NCBI RefSeq assembly: GCF_910596095.1
Contig: NC_056546.1
Span: 16,702,425-16,766,424, forward strand
From: Thunnus maccoyii
Lineage: Eukaryota; Chordata; Actinopteri; Scombriformes; Scombridae
Length of the DNA stretch: 64,000 nucleotides
Direction: 5' to 3'
Position numbers and translations under genes: made by a program. Position 1 is the stretch's first letter, and each line of letters starts with the position of its first letter. The notes under the pieces were generated by a model, which worked only from the letters and a program-made list of their open reading frames with translations, made no database searches and was not told the origin of the DNA. Below are positions 24,430 to 35,660 of this stretch, in pieces.

Positions 24430-24905
24430 ACACGGCACTACAAGCTAAAAGCTAATGTCAACGTCAACAACTTTCTCCCAATGACGATGCCAACATGCAG
24501 GATATTAAGCAGGTATAATGTTTACCATGTGCACCATATTAGTATAGCATGTTACAGTTCTAACATTGCTAATTACCAGACAACTCAGAGTAGGTCTGTG
24601 TTTATGGGAATGTAGTTGTAGAATGTAGCAGGAAATGTGCAGATATTTGGTCATAAACAAAAGTATTTTGATCCAATGATGATTCTAGATGAAGTGGGAT
24701 CAAAAACTCATCCTAAGGAAGACATTATTGACTGTAGCAAATTTTATCCAAAAGTTGTAGAGAGACAGTTTACTAAATTAAAAAAATGTCAACCTCATGG
24801 TGGCACCAAAGTGATTAGGATTCCTCCTCTGGGGACCACAAATGTCTATACGATATTTCATGGCAGTCCATCCAATTGCAAGAGCCAAACTGCTAACATG
24901 GCTTG
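24430..24905 (+). repeat. Dispersed fish repeat (unnamed family)
   Basis: Contains a set of words that I remember from a widespread teleost repeat, in order: AAAAGCTAATGTCAACG, AGCAGGTATAATGTTTACCATG, AACATTGCTAATTA, then TGTCAACCTCATGGTGGC, ATTAGGATTCCTCCTCTGGG and TTTCATGGCAGTCCATCCAAT. The 89-codon open frame over its second half is incidental. Confidence 0.6.
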
Positions 24906-27436
24906 AAGATTTTGAGCTTACTGTGGAATTGCTTCACAGTTTGTGCAAAGAGGAATGTTTACATGACTATGGCTCACTTTTAGTTTTACCTCCTAATAAA
25001 ATAATTGTTTAAATAATCTGGTTGAAATGCTGGTTAGCTTTCTAACTTGTCTGATTGTCTTTCTCGCTCATGCGTGTTTCCCATTTAGACTGTTGGCAAG
25101 ATGTTGCTGTATTTCCAGATCTCAGTAATGACTCGGTGAGTACAATGTCATCACCACTGGTAGAAAATGGTGGCCAGAACTACAAAAATAAGACCCAAGT
25201 TGTAATAAACCTGAAGTGAAGACAAGGAAAGCTCTTTTAATGTCTAATGTTAAACCTCACTTAAGGATGAGCCCCATAGTCATCAAAAAATAATTCTGTG
25301 TTGTGTCACCTTTTCAGTGTCTCCAACTTCTCAATGGAAATTTACATCAATATGACGTCACAGACTGGGTGCAGGAAAAGAAAATCTTATCTAGTCACGG
25401 TAGACAGGAATGACTAAAGCAACTATTCACCAGCACAATGTGAATAATCAGAGCACACAGGACGTAGCATACCTCACAGCCACAACGCAACGCCATGACC
25501 TTTTCTGTTGCATAATCTAAGTTCTGAATAGAAAATACAAATACACCCCGTGCAAATGAATTTAATTAGACTTAATGTTAATTAGACTTAACAGTTGGAC
25601 ATTCAAAAAGAGATGTTATTTCTCCTTCACAGAAACCTGCTGTGTGCACAATGCCAACCACTTACGATAACTTGAAGTGGTGTTTTGATACAAGAGATAA
25701 ATGAGGTTTGGGCTGGTGCCAGAATACGGCACAAGGTGACTCTTTGTGCCAAAGCAGCTTGTTGTAGGAAAAGGGGAACTGAAGTACCTATTTTATATTA
25801 CATTTCTTTGATGTTGCAGCCTCTTCGATGTTGTAATATTGTAATAACATTAGCTAAGATATTTGCTAGACAGAACACTACCTTGCTTTAGGCAAATACA
25901 TGCCAACATTGTGTAAATAAGCACACAATTTATCTTGTCAAGTCACTGGACACGTTGGACAAATATATACATACATGTTGTATTTCTAGCCACATAAGGA
26001 ACAGATCTTATCTGGTCATTACAGTAGAGCTCATGGTGCCCTCCCCAGCAGCCTGCAGGCCCCAGCCTTAAAACTTTGGAAGTTAACACCAACTTGCTGG
26101 TATAAGCACAATCAGTTAAGAACAAAACCAAACCATTAGTCATCTAATTTAGGAATAATGTTTTTACTTTCCTATGGAGTGTAGCTATTGTGCATATTCC
26201 TTTAGGATGAGGGTGTAGTCTTTTCTGTTAGATATGATTAATGTGTGCTGTCTTGTGCTGCCCGGCTGGATGGTGCAACATCTCCACGGTCTATTGACCC
26301 TCTCTGACTCATGCAGCACACAGTAGAGCAGAGTAGGCCTATGGCGGACTTTTTTTACACACATACAAAACACACTTAAAAAAACATTCACCTACTGAAT
26401 ATCATTTGGCTGAGTCAGTACAATTTGACATATTCGTGTAGTGCTAAAGTAAACTTTAGTATTACAGTAAACTTTTTTTGTTGTCTGCATGTCTTTGTAT
26501 GGATAGGAAACTAGATTGGCGTTACAGTACATATCCCTTTCTACACACACTTTTTAAAGACATCATAAAGTTTTATATTCATGCTATTTGTGCCAAAGTC
26601 AGAGCCCAGCCTGCCTCTTAATCTGTTGCTTTAGTGAAAAAAAACCCCATCCAAGATACATAAACACACAAGACTCCTAAAGGTCCATGAACTCCATGTA
26701 AAGAATGTGTTCCTGCACGTGTTATGCTGAGTTTCATGATCAATAAAAATGTCCCATAAGTAAAATAAATACCTACTAAAAATGTCAGAGTGCGGTCATG
26801 CGTCTCGCATGCTGAAATAAGCCACTTTCTCTGGTTGGGTTTGTATAAATTGTAGATTCCTTTCTGCTCAGTCTGGAATGGACTGTCTAAATGGACTGTT
26901 ACTGGCAGTCATTAAGGAGGGAAAAAAGCGATGTATAGATCATCCTCTGGACTCTACAGACACCCAGTCCTGATCCCAGGAGCTGGCACTGGGATCTGGG
27001 ATGGCCTGAATTAATACTGATTATAGGTTATATTTAAATAAAATTGGTAAATAAACAGCTGCATCATTTCAGATCCACTATGTTATTTTTTATAACATAA
27101 ATATATAAGTTGGTCATTTGTGTTAGACTTTTTTTATTGTTAAATTGTGTGTAACTGTAGGATATTATTTAGACAAACCACTAAATGCTGCATTTAAACT
27201 ATATTTGATTTTCTGTTTTTTTTTGTTTGTTTTTTTCAAATATTACGATATTTAACATTTTTGTCTTAAAACTGAGGAAAAAATATTAAGGTGAAAATTT
27301 GAACAGTAATGTTTTTTGAGCTCACAAAAGTAATTTAGACATTAAATTACTCTGTTGTTTTGAAAATAGTTTAAAAAAAACTAAAATACATATGAAATAT
27401 ATATTAGCACAGGCCTCGCATAACAGATTTGTATTA
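24906..27436. other. Intergenic DNA 3' of nkx3.3
   Basis: AT-rich, no exon or known repeat recognised. A paired, possibly unique block at 26860-27010 (GGACTGT repeated, then GCAGTCATTAAGGAGGG) is the only stretch of more complex composition. Confidence 0.4.
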
Positions 27437-27442
27437 TTTATT
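27437..27442 (-). terminator. nkx3.3: Candidate poly(A) signal for nkx3.3
   Basis: TTTATT on the + strand (AATAAA on the coding strand) lies about 350 bases after the nkx3.3 stop codon. It is one of several AT-rich candidates. Confidence 0.35.
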
Positions 27443-27792
27443 TCTTCTAATTTCCCTATTTATAACAACTTCCAAAATCTTTAAATTCAGCAAATCATTT
27501 GCATTTTATGAACCTTAAACTGCAGGTCAAGTTCTCATATTGTTTGACTTAAAAACAAAAAAAAAGGCTTAACTGTCTTATAAGACAAACAAGAGCCATA
27601 AAGAGAAACTGTTATATTTTCTGAAAAACAACAACAATCTCAATCAGTTTTCGAGTATTCCGTACAGAAACTTCCCTTGAGGTGCACCATCGGAGAGCTG
27701 CTAACTTATAAAACAGTCACACACTTTGTATTTTTGGTGACACTTGTTGAAGTCATTTACTCTCCAAAGTTGCAGTAAGTTCAGAGAGCGCT

Positions 27793-29294
27793 TCAGAGCA
27801 TTCCTCCATGGGACATGCTACTCATGCTCCAGGGCTGGCAGCAGCAGTGCAGGTAGGGGTAGCACTGGTAGGCCTGGTACAGCGGTACAGTCATGGGGAT
27901 GTGTACTCCATTCGCCTGCTGGTACTGCTTTTGATCGTCCCTCACCAGCACTTTGACTGCTACCTTCTTTGGTGAGCTGCACGCCGCCAACTCTGCAGCC
28001 ATCTGGCGCCGTTTGGTTTTATATCTCCTGTTCTGAAACCAGATTTTCACCTGGGTCTCTGTGAGTTTCAGGGTCCCTGCCAGATCGGCCCGTTCAGGAC
28101 CTGAGAGGTACCGCTGCGTGTTGAAGCGGCGCTCCAGCTCGTAGACTTGAGCGTGAGAGAAGGCCGCTCTGGAGCGCTTCTTGGTGCCGGACCTAGACTG
28201 TCGCTCTTCTGGGGAGCAGCTGACCATCTCCCTGCTGTGATATCCCTCCTCATCCACCCCTTTATCCTGCAGTTTATCCCGCTGCACACAATGTGGTTGC
28301 TTGTCTGCACCATCTAGGAAAGACAACACGGATTTGCAATGACGATGGTCACATTTAGCAAACTGTCATTCTCTCTCAAGAGGGTCAAAAAGTCACTACA
28401 GGAAGGTGCTGATGTTGGCCACTATGAGGCTTTTCTTTCTTATCCTGTCACACGGTTATGACAGTTGGGAGATACAACGAAATTGTATTAAAATGAAATT
28501 AGTTAATGTGAACATTTTTTTACAAGCAAACCCCCCCTCAGTAAAAACTCACAACACGACCTGGAGGATGGTTTTCCAGTGTTTTAGAGTCACACTTCAC
28601 AACCACATTAACCTGGTACCTTTCTCTCGATTATTGAGCTATTTTTTATGGTATATCGGCCCTTAATATATCTCTATGCAAAATGTAAGGCCTAAAGAAA
28701 CACTCTCGAAACACTCTCACCATGTGGGAAAACCCCTGGACATAGTGTTGACGATTATTAATAATTCATCATATTTTCTGTCGTCAGTTAAAATCATGTT
28801 TTATCTCAAAAAGATGGTAAAACCAAGAAAAGACAATTCATCATGTTTCCAATGTAAAATTTCAATTTTATTATTATTATTTTTTTTTATCTTGAGAAGT
28901 AAAAGTAAGTAAATGCAATAAAATGCGTAAACTTGTCTCTCCCGCTGCAGTCTAAACGCATCGAGTTTTTATTTCCTCACTGTTAAATAGAAGAAAATAG
29001 CCGACCTTCTCTGTGCTCAGTCTCCTCTCCTGTGGACTCTTCGCTGTAGGTATCACATTTGAGGTTCCCAACAGACACACTGAGTTCAGGAAAAGGTGTC
29101 TGAGGGTGGATGCGGTTCTCATCCACGTCTTGGTGAGACAAATCAGGGATTCTTGTACCTCCATGCCCGGTGTAGATGTTGCGCGTTGGCGCGCAGAGCT
29201 CCTCTGTACTCCAGGTGCCACCGGGTTTCCCCCGGTCACCGCGTCCTGTGGTGAGGATGTCTTTGATGGAGAAGGACGAAAAGCTTAATGTCAT
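27793..29294 (-). CDS. nkx3.3: NK3-class homeobox transcription factor Nkx3.3 (bagpipe family), two coding exons
   Basis: Exon 1 runs 29294 to 29006 and exon 2 from 28313 to 27793, joined in phase 1 to give 269 residues. An N-terminal TN/eh1-like repression motif, SFSIKDIL, is at about residues 8-15. The homeodomain spans about 141-200 with W48, F49, N51 and Tyr54 of the recognition helix ([15 protein letters not shown]). [12 protein letters not shown] motif follows, typical of Nkx3.2/3.3. The homeodomain is near-identical to bagpipe/Nkx3.2, but the N-terminal region is much shorter than Nkx3.2 and unlike it, and the gene sits beside nkx2.3; that combination indicates Nkx3.3 (frog zampogna), missing in mammals. 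It is expected to be a nuclear repressor in pharyngeal and gut mesoderm. The intron donor is GTCGGC, weaker than consensus. Nkx3.2 is the main alternative. Confidence 0.82.
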
Positions 29295-29337
29295 GATTAA
29301 AATAAGAGCACGGATGTTTCCTTACTCCCACATGTGG

Positions 29338-29343
29338 TTTATA
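29338..29343 (-). promoter_or_regulatory. nkx3.3: TATA-like box of nkx3.3
   Basis: On the - strand GCATATAAACC places TATAAA about 44 bases before the start codon, with CACATGTG (an E-box-type palindrome) between. The start would then give a very short 5' UTR, so a second upstream promoter is possible. Confidence 0.4.
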
Positions 29344-29379
29344 TGCAGGCATTAAGAGATCGGCCACCTGAAAGCAAAA

Positions 29380-29640
29380 GCCCGTACTGATTCTATCTTA
29401 ACCGCCTCCGTTAATTGCTCTAATTTAATTGTGGTGAAGTAAGTCCGGTCTGCTAATGAACAGCTTATAGCGGGAGCTGTCAAGTCTATTACAATATTCT
29501 CAGCAGCAGCAGGAGTTCTAGTCAACAATTGATTGGCTGTTTCTCTGTCTGGTACCTCCTTCGTACCGCCCAGCTCCATGTCGGTCTCTGTGCCCTGCGC
29601 TCTAATTGAGGACGAGGAAGGCTGATTTTGCAGTTGAACT
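29380..29640. promoter_or_regulatory. nkx3.3: Candidate nkx3.3 upstream regulatory region
   Basis: A repeat-poor stretch with clustered homeodomain-type cores (GTTAATTGCTCTAATTTAATTG, CAACAATTGATTGG, CTCTAATTGAGG) immediately upstream of the nkx3.3 promoter. Function is inferred only from composition and position. Confidence 0.35.
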
Positions 29641-32075
29641 TCTTTAACTTAGGGGGTGTGATTTTTTTATCCACTTATGAGAGTAAAAAACGTTAAGAGC
29701 GTTCTGCAGAGGCTGTTCAAGTATGTGCGCACGAGGAGAGGACTGTAAATACAGTAGACCTTATCGGCAAAATCAAAATGTAACATTTATATTAGACAAT
29801 AGTTAGAGACTCAGAGTGGATGTTGTCAACCATTCCTGCAAAATGTAGCTCATATGTAATATGTTACATGACTTACATGTAAATTGCAGTAAGAAAACCT
29901 GATGCGTAAAGTTCCCTAGGCGTGCGTAAAACGTGGCTAAATGCAAGCTTTCACTTGTGAATTGTGGTTTTAAATCCTTCCACATTGCTGCAGAACAAGA
30001 ACGTTTAAAGGAGTTGTGACTCAATTTTTATAAAACTTTGTTTTTAACTCCCACTTCAGTTAATAAACTTGTTTCATCTCATCTTTGCAAAAATCAAACC
30101 TTTTATTCTTCATAATTGGGTATTTTAGCATTTTATCCACAAAATTGGTCATTTTTAGTTGTCACATTGTGAAGTGTTTAATGAGGGAGCCTCAGATTTT
30201 TGATTCCATGATGCTAATAATCCATAATACTTGTTTATAAGACTCATGACAGAAAAGTCACCGAACTGAGATTGACAATAGATGTTTGATCCGTATGAAG
30301 GTTGCTGCTGAAACAGGTGAGTAGCGCCGCCGTGTGGTGATGATAAGTGATTTCCAAAGTTACAGGGGGTGCGTAAAAAGAAAAGATGCATGGCAACTCC
30401 CCCCCCCCACGCCTCTTCCTCTCTCTCTCGCGCACACACCTTACACAATCAGCAGGCCTATTGAGAAGACGTGATGACAGATGCAGTGATCTGCCTCCTC
30501 TGTTATTTTGTTTTCTTCCTCTGACTAAACAGAGAAATCTCTCTCTGTTTGCCGCAGTGCGCAATTCAGCTCACGGGTGTCAAAACATGTCTGGATGGGA
30601 AACATTGAAGCAAACTTACATGTGTTCAAACCACGAAATGTCATCACCATAATAAAAAAATGTAACGTTTGAATTCAGCAAAACCATGAGAGGTTTTTCT
30701 TGCTAATATAAAATTGTGTTGATTATCATTTCTGAACGCAGCGTATCCTTCACTCACACACTCACTCATAGCTATAAGCACCTTTATGCTTTATAATCCG
30801 CATCCAAATACACTCATAATTTCAATCTCCCTTTCCTTTGCTTGCTATTTTCCTCTGGATTAGTGGACTATATTCAAAGTGCATGTATCTGATCTAAAAC
30901 TGGATACTCTGCAATTCCTGAAAATAATTTCTGTGTGTAGAAAATAATTTTATGTCTGTATTTCTTCTCTACATGATGGTTTGGATCATGCGGAAAAACG
31001 CACAAACGCTAGAAAAATATGTTTAAATCTTGTGATGCATGTGATGCATCAAGTGGCTTTCACAGTAAGGTTTATTTATATAGAGCAAAACTACAACTTT
31101 ATCTCAGAGCTTATTTTTTTTAGTGTACCACATCCACACCCTTAATCATTGGGCCATTCCAAACTGATTTTAAATTCTCCCAGAAGGTTATAGTCCTGAC
31201 AAACACCTAATGACTGAGCCTTAATTTACTCCTGCTTCTCCACGCACTTTTCCCTCTCTATATTTGGGCCCTGGTTCTTTTGTGAGCTGCTTAGTGGTTG
31301 CCATTGGAGACTTTGTTTTGGGAAACTCCACGCCTCGCTCTGCGATGAGCCGAGCTGCTATCTTTGGAAGCAGGAGATAGCGATCGCAGCGCCTGTCAGG
31401 GCAGCCGTGGCCAGGCCGCGTCCTCAGGCATCGCCGCCCTGTCGCCAGCTCTATTTACACTAGTGACTCTGCAGCACTTAGGACTGACACCAGGTATGTC
31501 CTACCGGCAGTGCAGTAGCCAGGGGAAGTGGCCAGTGAGGCTATCAGAGGAGACAAACACTCTGTTTACGTTGTCATTCATCTCCTTTACATCTTAGTGT
31601 CTGCGTATTCGACCATGCCTGGGAGGTGAAGGTGTTTGTTTAACACTGTTACTAATTAATGGCGTGTGTGTGTGAATGAAAAAAAAGAGTAATTATTCTA
31701 GATTTATTGTCAATTCTTGCCAAACACATGGTGATGATTAATATTAGTATTATATAAGTAGCTTATCTTGTTTTAACTGGAGAACGATATATTTCAGCGT
31801 CAGGCATTAACAAAGATAAAATAAATCCAACTGTATTTATTATCCAAAGCTTTGTGAGTTTATGTGCTCTGTGGGTCCTGAGGATGCGGCTGTCTGGTTA
31901 ATGTCCATCTCTGAATCCTGACCGGACATTAGCTCGCCTCTACATTCTCACTGTTTCTGGTTCTTGTCTCAGACCAAGGTCTGCGACAAGCTTTCTCACA
32001 GGAAAAGAAAACGTTTGCCTGGCTTTAGAAACGACCTAAAGCTACGTATGCTTGAAAAATAAACCCAAGGCAAAA
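29641..32075. other. nkx3.3 - nkx2.3 intergenic region
   Basis: The region between the two NK genes. It holds a CpG-richer block at 31330-31460, a repeat-poor block at 31190-31330 with CCTAATGACTGAGCC and CTTAATTTACTCC, and an exact TCAAGTGG (NK2-type site) at 31049-31056. No coding exon recognised; the 77-codon frame at 31364-31597 has no family resemblance. Confidence 0.45.
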
Positions 32076-32090
32076 TTTATTTATTTATTT
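32076..32090 (-). terminator. nkx2.3: Candidate poly(A) signals for nkx2.3
   Basis: Three overlapping TTTATT words (AATAAA on the coding strand) about 880 bases beyond the stop. Another is at 32217-32222. The 3' UTR length is therefore only a guess. Confidence 0.35.
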
Positions 32091-32971
32091 GAATTTCCAA
32101 ATCCATATTCATATAATCTAAATGTTAAAACGTAATAACGCATCGGGAACGTCGCATTGGCATAAAGAAATGCATCATCACATATTTATATTCTGTGCTT
32201 TTTTTTTCTCTATATGTTTTATTTATATATATTTTATATATCTTAATAAGCCTGTTATTAATAAAAGTGAATGAAAAAATCTGGCACACGCGCACACACA
32301 CAAACACATACACGCACACACACACACCAAAGGACAACATAAAAAAAAAATTGTGCCATTATGTTTGTTGTATAATGTTAATTATCATCGTCATTTCGTT
32401 ATGCGCATAAAAAACAGTCCTGGTAAACAAGCGTCCGTTTTAATCAGGTAATATACCACTCCATGTCACGCACTTTGTTTCATAGAAAAGGCTACTGGCC
32501 AAACACAAGTCACTCTGCATGTTAAAAAATAATAAACAACATAATACTTTATAAAACTGCATGAGGAAGGCGATTGAATGGGTCCACTTGGATCAATAAT
32601 TACTCTAATTCTGTAGGCTATTGATAAAAGCATGTGTGTGTTTTTATGGAAATGTTAATACATTACTTTTTGATCCTCAATATGCCAAATTACGCACAGT
32701 CTTATCGGAAACATTCAGTCCAACAATCAAATATCCAACAGCAGTTTTAATACGTTTTATAAACATTGAGGCTCAGAGATGAAAAAAAAAATCTGTATAT
32801 AGTTTGTATCTCAGTCAACTGTAGCGGGTTAGAGTTTCCTTGAAGGCCCGCCTGGAAGCCATGTATTTTCTTTAGAGTTTTAAAATGTGCTTTCATTGCA
32901 TTAGTTGACTTGAGTCCATTCAGCTATCCCAGAGAAGTCTCCTCTAGCTGTGATTGTGCGTAAAAACTGCG

Positions 32972-35226
32972 CTACCATGCCCGGATGCCCTGCAGAGTTC
33001 CTTGACAGGGTGTGACCACTGGTCCTTGGTGAGCCTGGCTTTGCGTCTGTGCTCCAAGATTCCCCAAATTCATGTTCATCAACGCATTTGCAGTGGTGTT
33101 ACTGGGCGGCAGAGCAGGTAGACTAGAATAAGTACAAGAGTAAGTGTTGGTATACACCGAGTTGTTGTAGCTGTAGGCCGGATAGCCATTGTAGCTGTAC
33201 GGGTTTGGAGCTCCGACTGTGTAAGAGGTGTTATAGTTTTGGGATCCAGTCAGACAAGGCCTCCCGTCCCGGACCAGCACCGGCACAGCCACCCTCCTGG
33301 GCGGCGGAGGTGGATGGTGGTGGTGATGGTGATGGCCTGCCATCTCCAGAGTCTTGTCCTGCCGCTGCCTCTTGCATTTGTACCTCCTGTTCTGGAACCA
33401 GATCTTGACCTGGGTGGAGGTGAGTTTCAGCGAGCTGGCCAGGTGCTCTCTCTCCGGGGCGGACAAGTAGCGCTGCTGCTTGAACCGCCGCTCCAGCTCG
33501 AACACCTGAGCCTGGGAGAAAAGGACGCGAGGTTTCCTTCTGGTCCTTTGCTGTTTATTAGCGGTCTTCTCCGAGTCTGCGTCCTCACACTCAGCCCGCA
33601 ACGCACCGCAGCTCTCTGCATGGAGACGAGAGGGAAACATTTATAACTGCTAATTATGCATGATCCATTTTGGCAACATTTATCGCACAATCTACGATTT
33701 CCTTATCTATTAACACTGATATCTACATCAGATTATTTATTTCAGTCTGTGTTATCTTAAAAGTTTGAGGGAAAACATTTTTTCCTCAGCAAATAATTTT
33801 GTGGCAGTTTTTTAAAAATTGAAAATTGTCCTGCATATGATTTAGATTTTTTTTTTTTTCATAGTATTGACCTTTAATTATTTAATCATTCTTCAAACAT
33901 TACAAGAAAAAATGAAAGTGCACTAGATAAGAAATTATCACGCCAGCTTTTTAAAATAATAACTGAATATGTGAGTATATACATCCAGATGTGTTTAAGT
34001 GATTACAAAGTATATTTCATTGAAAGTGAATTCGGAAGAAATTTTGATGAAATAGTTGTCAATAAGTGTAAGAAGGCTACATGCTTCACACTGAGATTTC
34101 TCTGACGATTAAATGCGCATTCAGGGTAAATATGGGAAATTGTAAGACAAGTATTAAAAATACGTTTAGTTTTAGTAGTTTAGAATATAATTTGGTTTGG
34201 TGACTTTAGCGGATTTTTAAAAGTAGATAAATCAGTACAGGTGTAAACAAGACTTAAATGCCTGCAAACTTTATGAACAGTAATTGAAATAGTTGGCGGT
34301 AAATGAATAACCTGGAATTACACTTTGCTGTATTTTCATCAAATGTGCAAGGTGTGGCACTTCATATGTGTGTGTATATATATAGAGAAATATATTTTAA
34401 TCTAAATTTTAGTGGTAGTATCATTCCAGAGCAAAAATGAAGCCAAAACGTATACATGTATTTATTTTATCCATAGAAAACAAAACAAAACAAAAAAATC
34501 CCACCATTGAGGAATTGAGGACCTATAGTTCTATATTCTTATGTTATACAGTCTGTGCAGTTAATGATAATTTCATCGTAATTCATACATGAATCAACAC
34601 ATGCTATATCGTATCTTCTCATATTTTTTCTCCAGAAATGTCGATTAAAGTTTGTTTGGAAAATTTGCCGTCCATTTCCGCGAAACTGTCAGATTTTTCA
34701 GTGTTTAATGCGAGTATCATCTATAATCTGGGTCTCTGCTAAAAATTTTTTATACAGCTATCAATAATAAATACAGCTACCATCATCACCATCCTCACTG
34801 ACTTCTGAACGAACACCTTTATTATTAGACTGTGTACTCACTGGTGTCCTCCTGCTCGGTCTCCAGCCGGAGGTCTGCAGAGTGGCTCTGCGCCGGGTTG
34901 CTGAACATCTCCACCGGCAGACCAGACTCCGCCAGTCGGTCATGTACAGTCAGCGCGTTGAGGTACGACATCCTCTCCTCGTTCTCCGAGAGGCCGGAGC
35001 TGATGGGACTTGGACTGTCCCTGCCGGCCAGCATGCAGGAGGGCGGTGAATGGGAGCGAAACGATTTGTTTGGGAAAGGTCCCGGTTGTGAGAGCGCACC
35101 AGAGAGACCGAAGCAGGAGATAAACTGGAGCTGGTGTTGCTGAGATTGCTGCTGCAGCTCTAACTTCAGAATGTCCTTCACAGAAAAAGGCGTGGTGGAA
35201 GAAGTTATGACCGGACTTGGAAGCAT
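32972..35226 (-). CDS. nkx2.3: NK2-class homeobox transcription factor Nkx2.3 (tinman family), two coding exons
   Basis: Exon 1 runs 35226 to 34842 and exon 2 from 33615 to 32972, phase 1, giving 342 residues. The start is the MLPSPV methionine, matching the family; an in-frame ATG 33 bases upstream is not used by relatives as I remember them. Domains: TN motif ([10 protein letters not shown]) near the N-terminus; homeodomain about 154-213 with the Nkx2.3-identical stretch [20 protein letters not shown] and Tyr54 (NRRYKCKR), which sets the CAAGTG preference; a His run then a Pro run; the NK2-specific domain [12 protein letters not shown]; a Tyr/Asn/Ser-rich tail; and the C-terminal GTLQGIRAW. 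Known roles in vertebrates include pharyngeal endoderm, gut and spleen mesenchyme and vascular addressins. It lies about 3.7 kb upstream of nkx3.3 in the same orientation. Confidence 0.93.
33616..34841 (-). other. nkx2.3: nkx2.3 intron
   Basis: A single 1.2 kb AT-rich intron with donor GTGAGT (34841 downward) and acceptor TGCAG (33620-33616). It separates the TN-domain exon from the homeodomain exon, as in other NK2 genes. Nothing else recognised in it. Confidence 0.85.
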
Positions 35227-35443
35227 TATTACCACCAACAGAGAGGTGACAGACAGCAAATGGTCAACAGGCCCAAAACTGGACCAGTTTGTCTTCGCCG
35301 CGCGCGTAAAAGAAATAAATACCCCGTGCGTAAGCGTGAAGAATGGTCGCGCACTGCTTGTTTTTCATGCAGATCGAGAGGGACTGGCTTTCTTTCAGCT
35401 GTGACATCCCTCTCCTTTGGCTGTGTGTTTACGGCTGGAGGGC

Positions 35444-35485
35444 AGAGAGAGAGAGAGAGGAAGAAAGAGAGAGAGCGAGCGAGAG
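35444..35485. repeat. (GA)n-rich tract
   Basis: GA repeat with AAGAAA and GCGAGC interruptions, on the + strand, upstream of nkx2.3. Confidence 0.85.
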
Positions 35486-35596
35486 GTCGATCCTGTTTGG
35501 TTGGCTGAATTCAGTTATCTAGAGAAAGAGCTGGGTCAGCCAAGATGCTGTCCTCTCCCTTTCAGTGACGTCCTGAAGCGGGGGAGGGATTGACAG

Positions 35597-35597
<1 letters not shown>

Positions 35598-35631
<34 letters not shown>

Positions 35632-35654
35632 TCTCTCTCTCCCTCTCTCTCTCT
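35598..35654. repeat. (CT)n tract
   Basis: CT repeat with three CCCT interruptions, complementary to the GA tract at 35444-35485. Confidence 0.9.
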
Positions 35655-35660
35655 GTGTCA

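Larger units (their letters stand above)
35227..35660 (-). promoter_or_regulatory. nkx2.3: nkx2.3 promoter region with opposed GA and CT tracts
   Basis: Upstream of the start codon are a TATTTAT TATA-like word on the coding strand (35315-35321), a CpG patch (GCGCGCG at about 35299) and two simple tracts: (GA)n at 35444-35485 and (CT)n at 35598-35654 on the + strand. The two are inverted relative to each other, about 110 bases apart. Such purine/pyrimidine tracts are often nucleosome-poor and bound by GAGA-type factors. The transcription start is not defined. Confidence 0.45.

Noticed and set aside
28983-29239. A second start (M at 29239 in another frame) for the nkx3.3 first exon
   Set aside because: Only the 29294 frame carries the SFSIKDIL motif and joins in phase to the homeodomain exon.
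31364-31597. A possible small gene in the CpG-richer block between the NK genes
   Set aside because: No splice context, no family resemblance; composition fits a regulatory block better.
33239-33646. A 135-codon + strand frame opposite nkx2.3
   Set aside because: It is the antisense shadow of the homeodomain exon and its GC-rich flanks.
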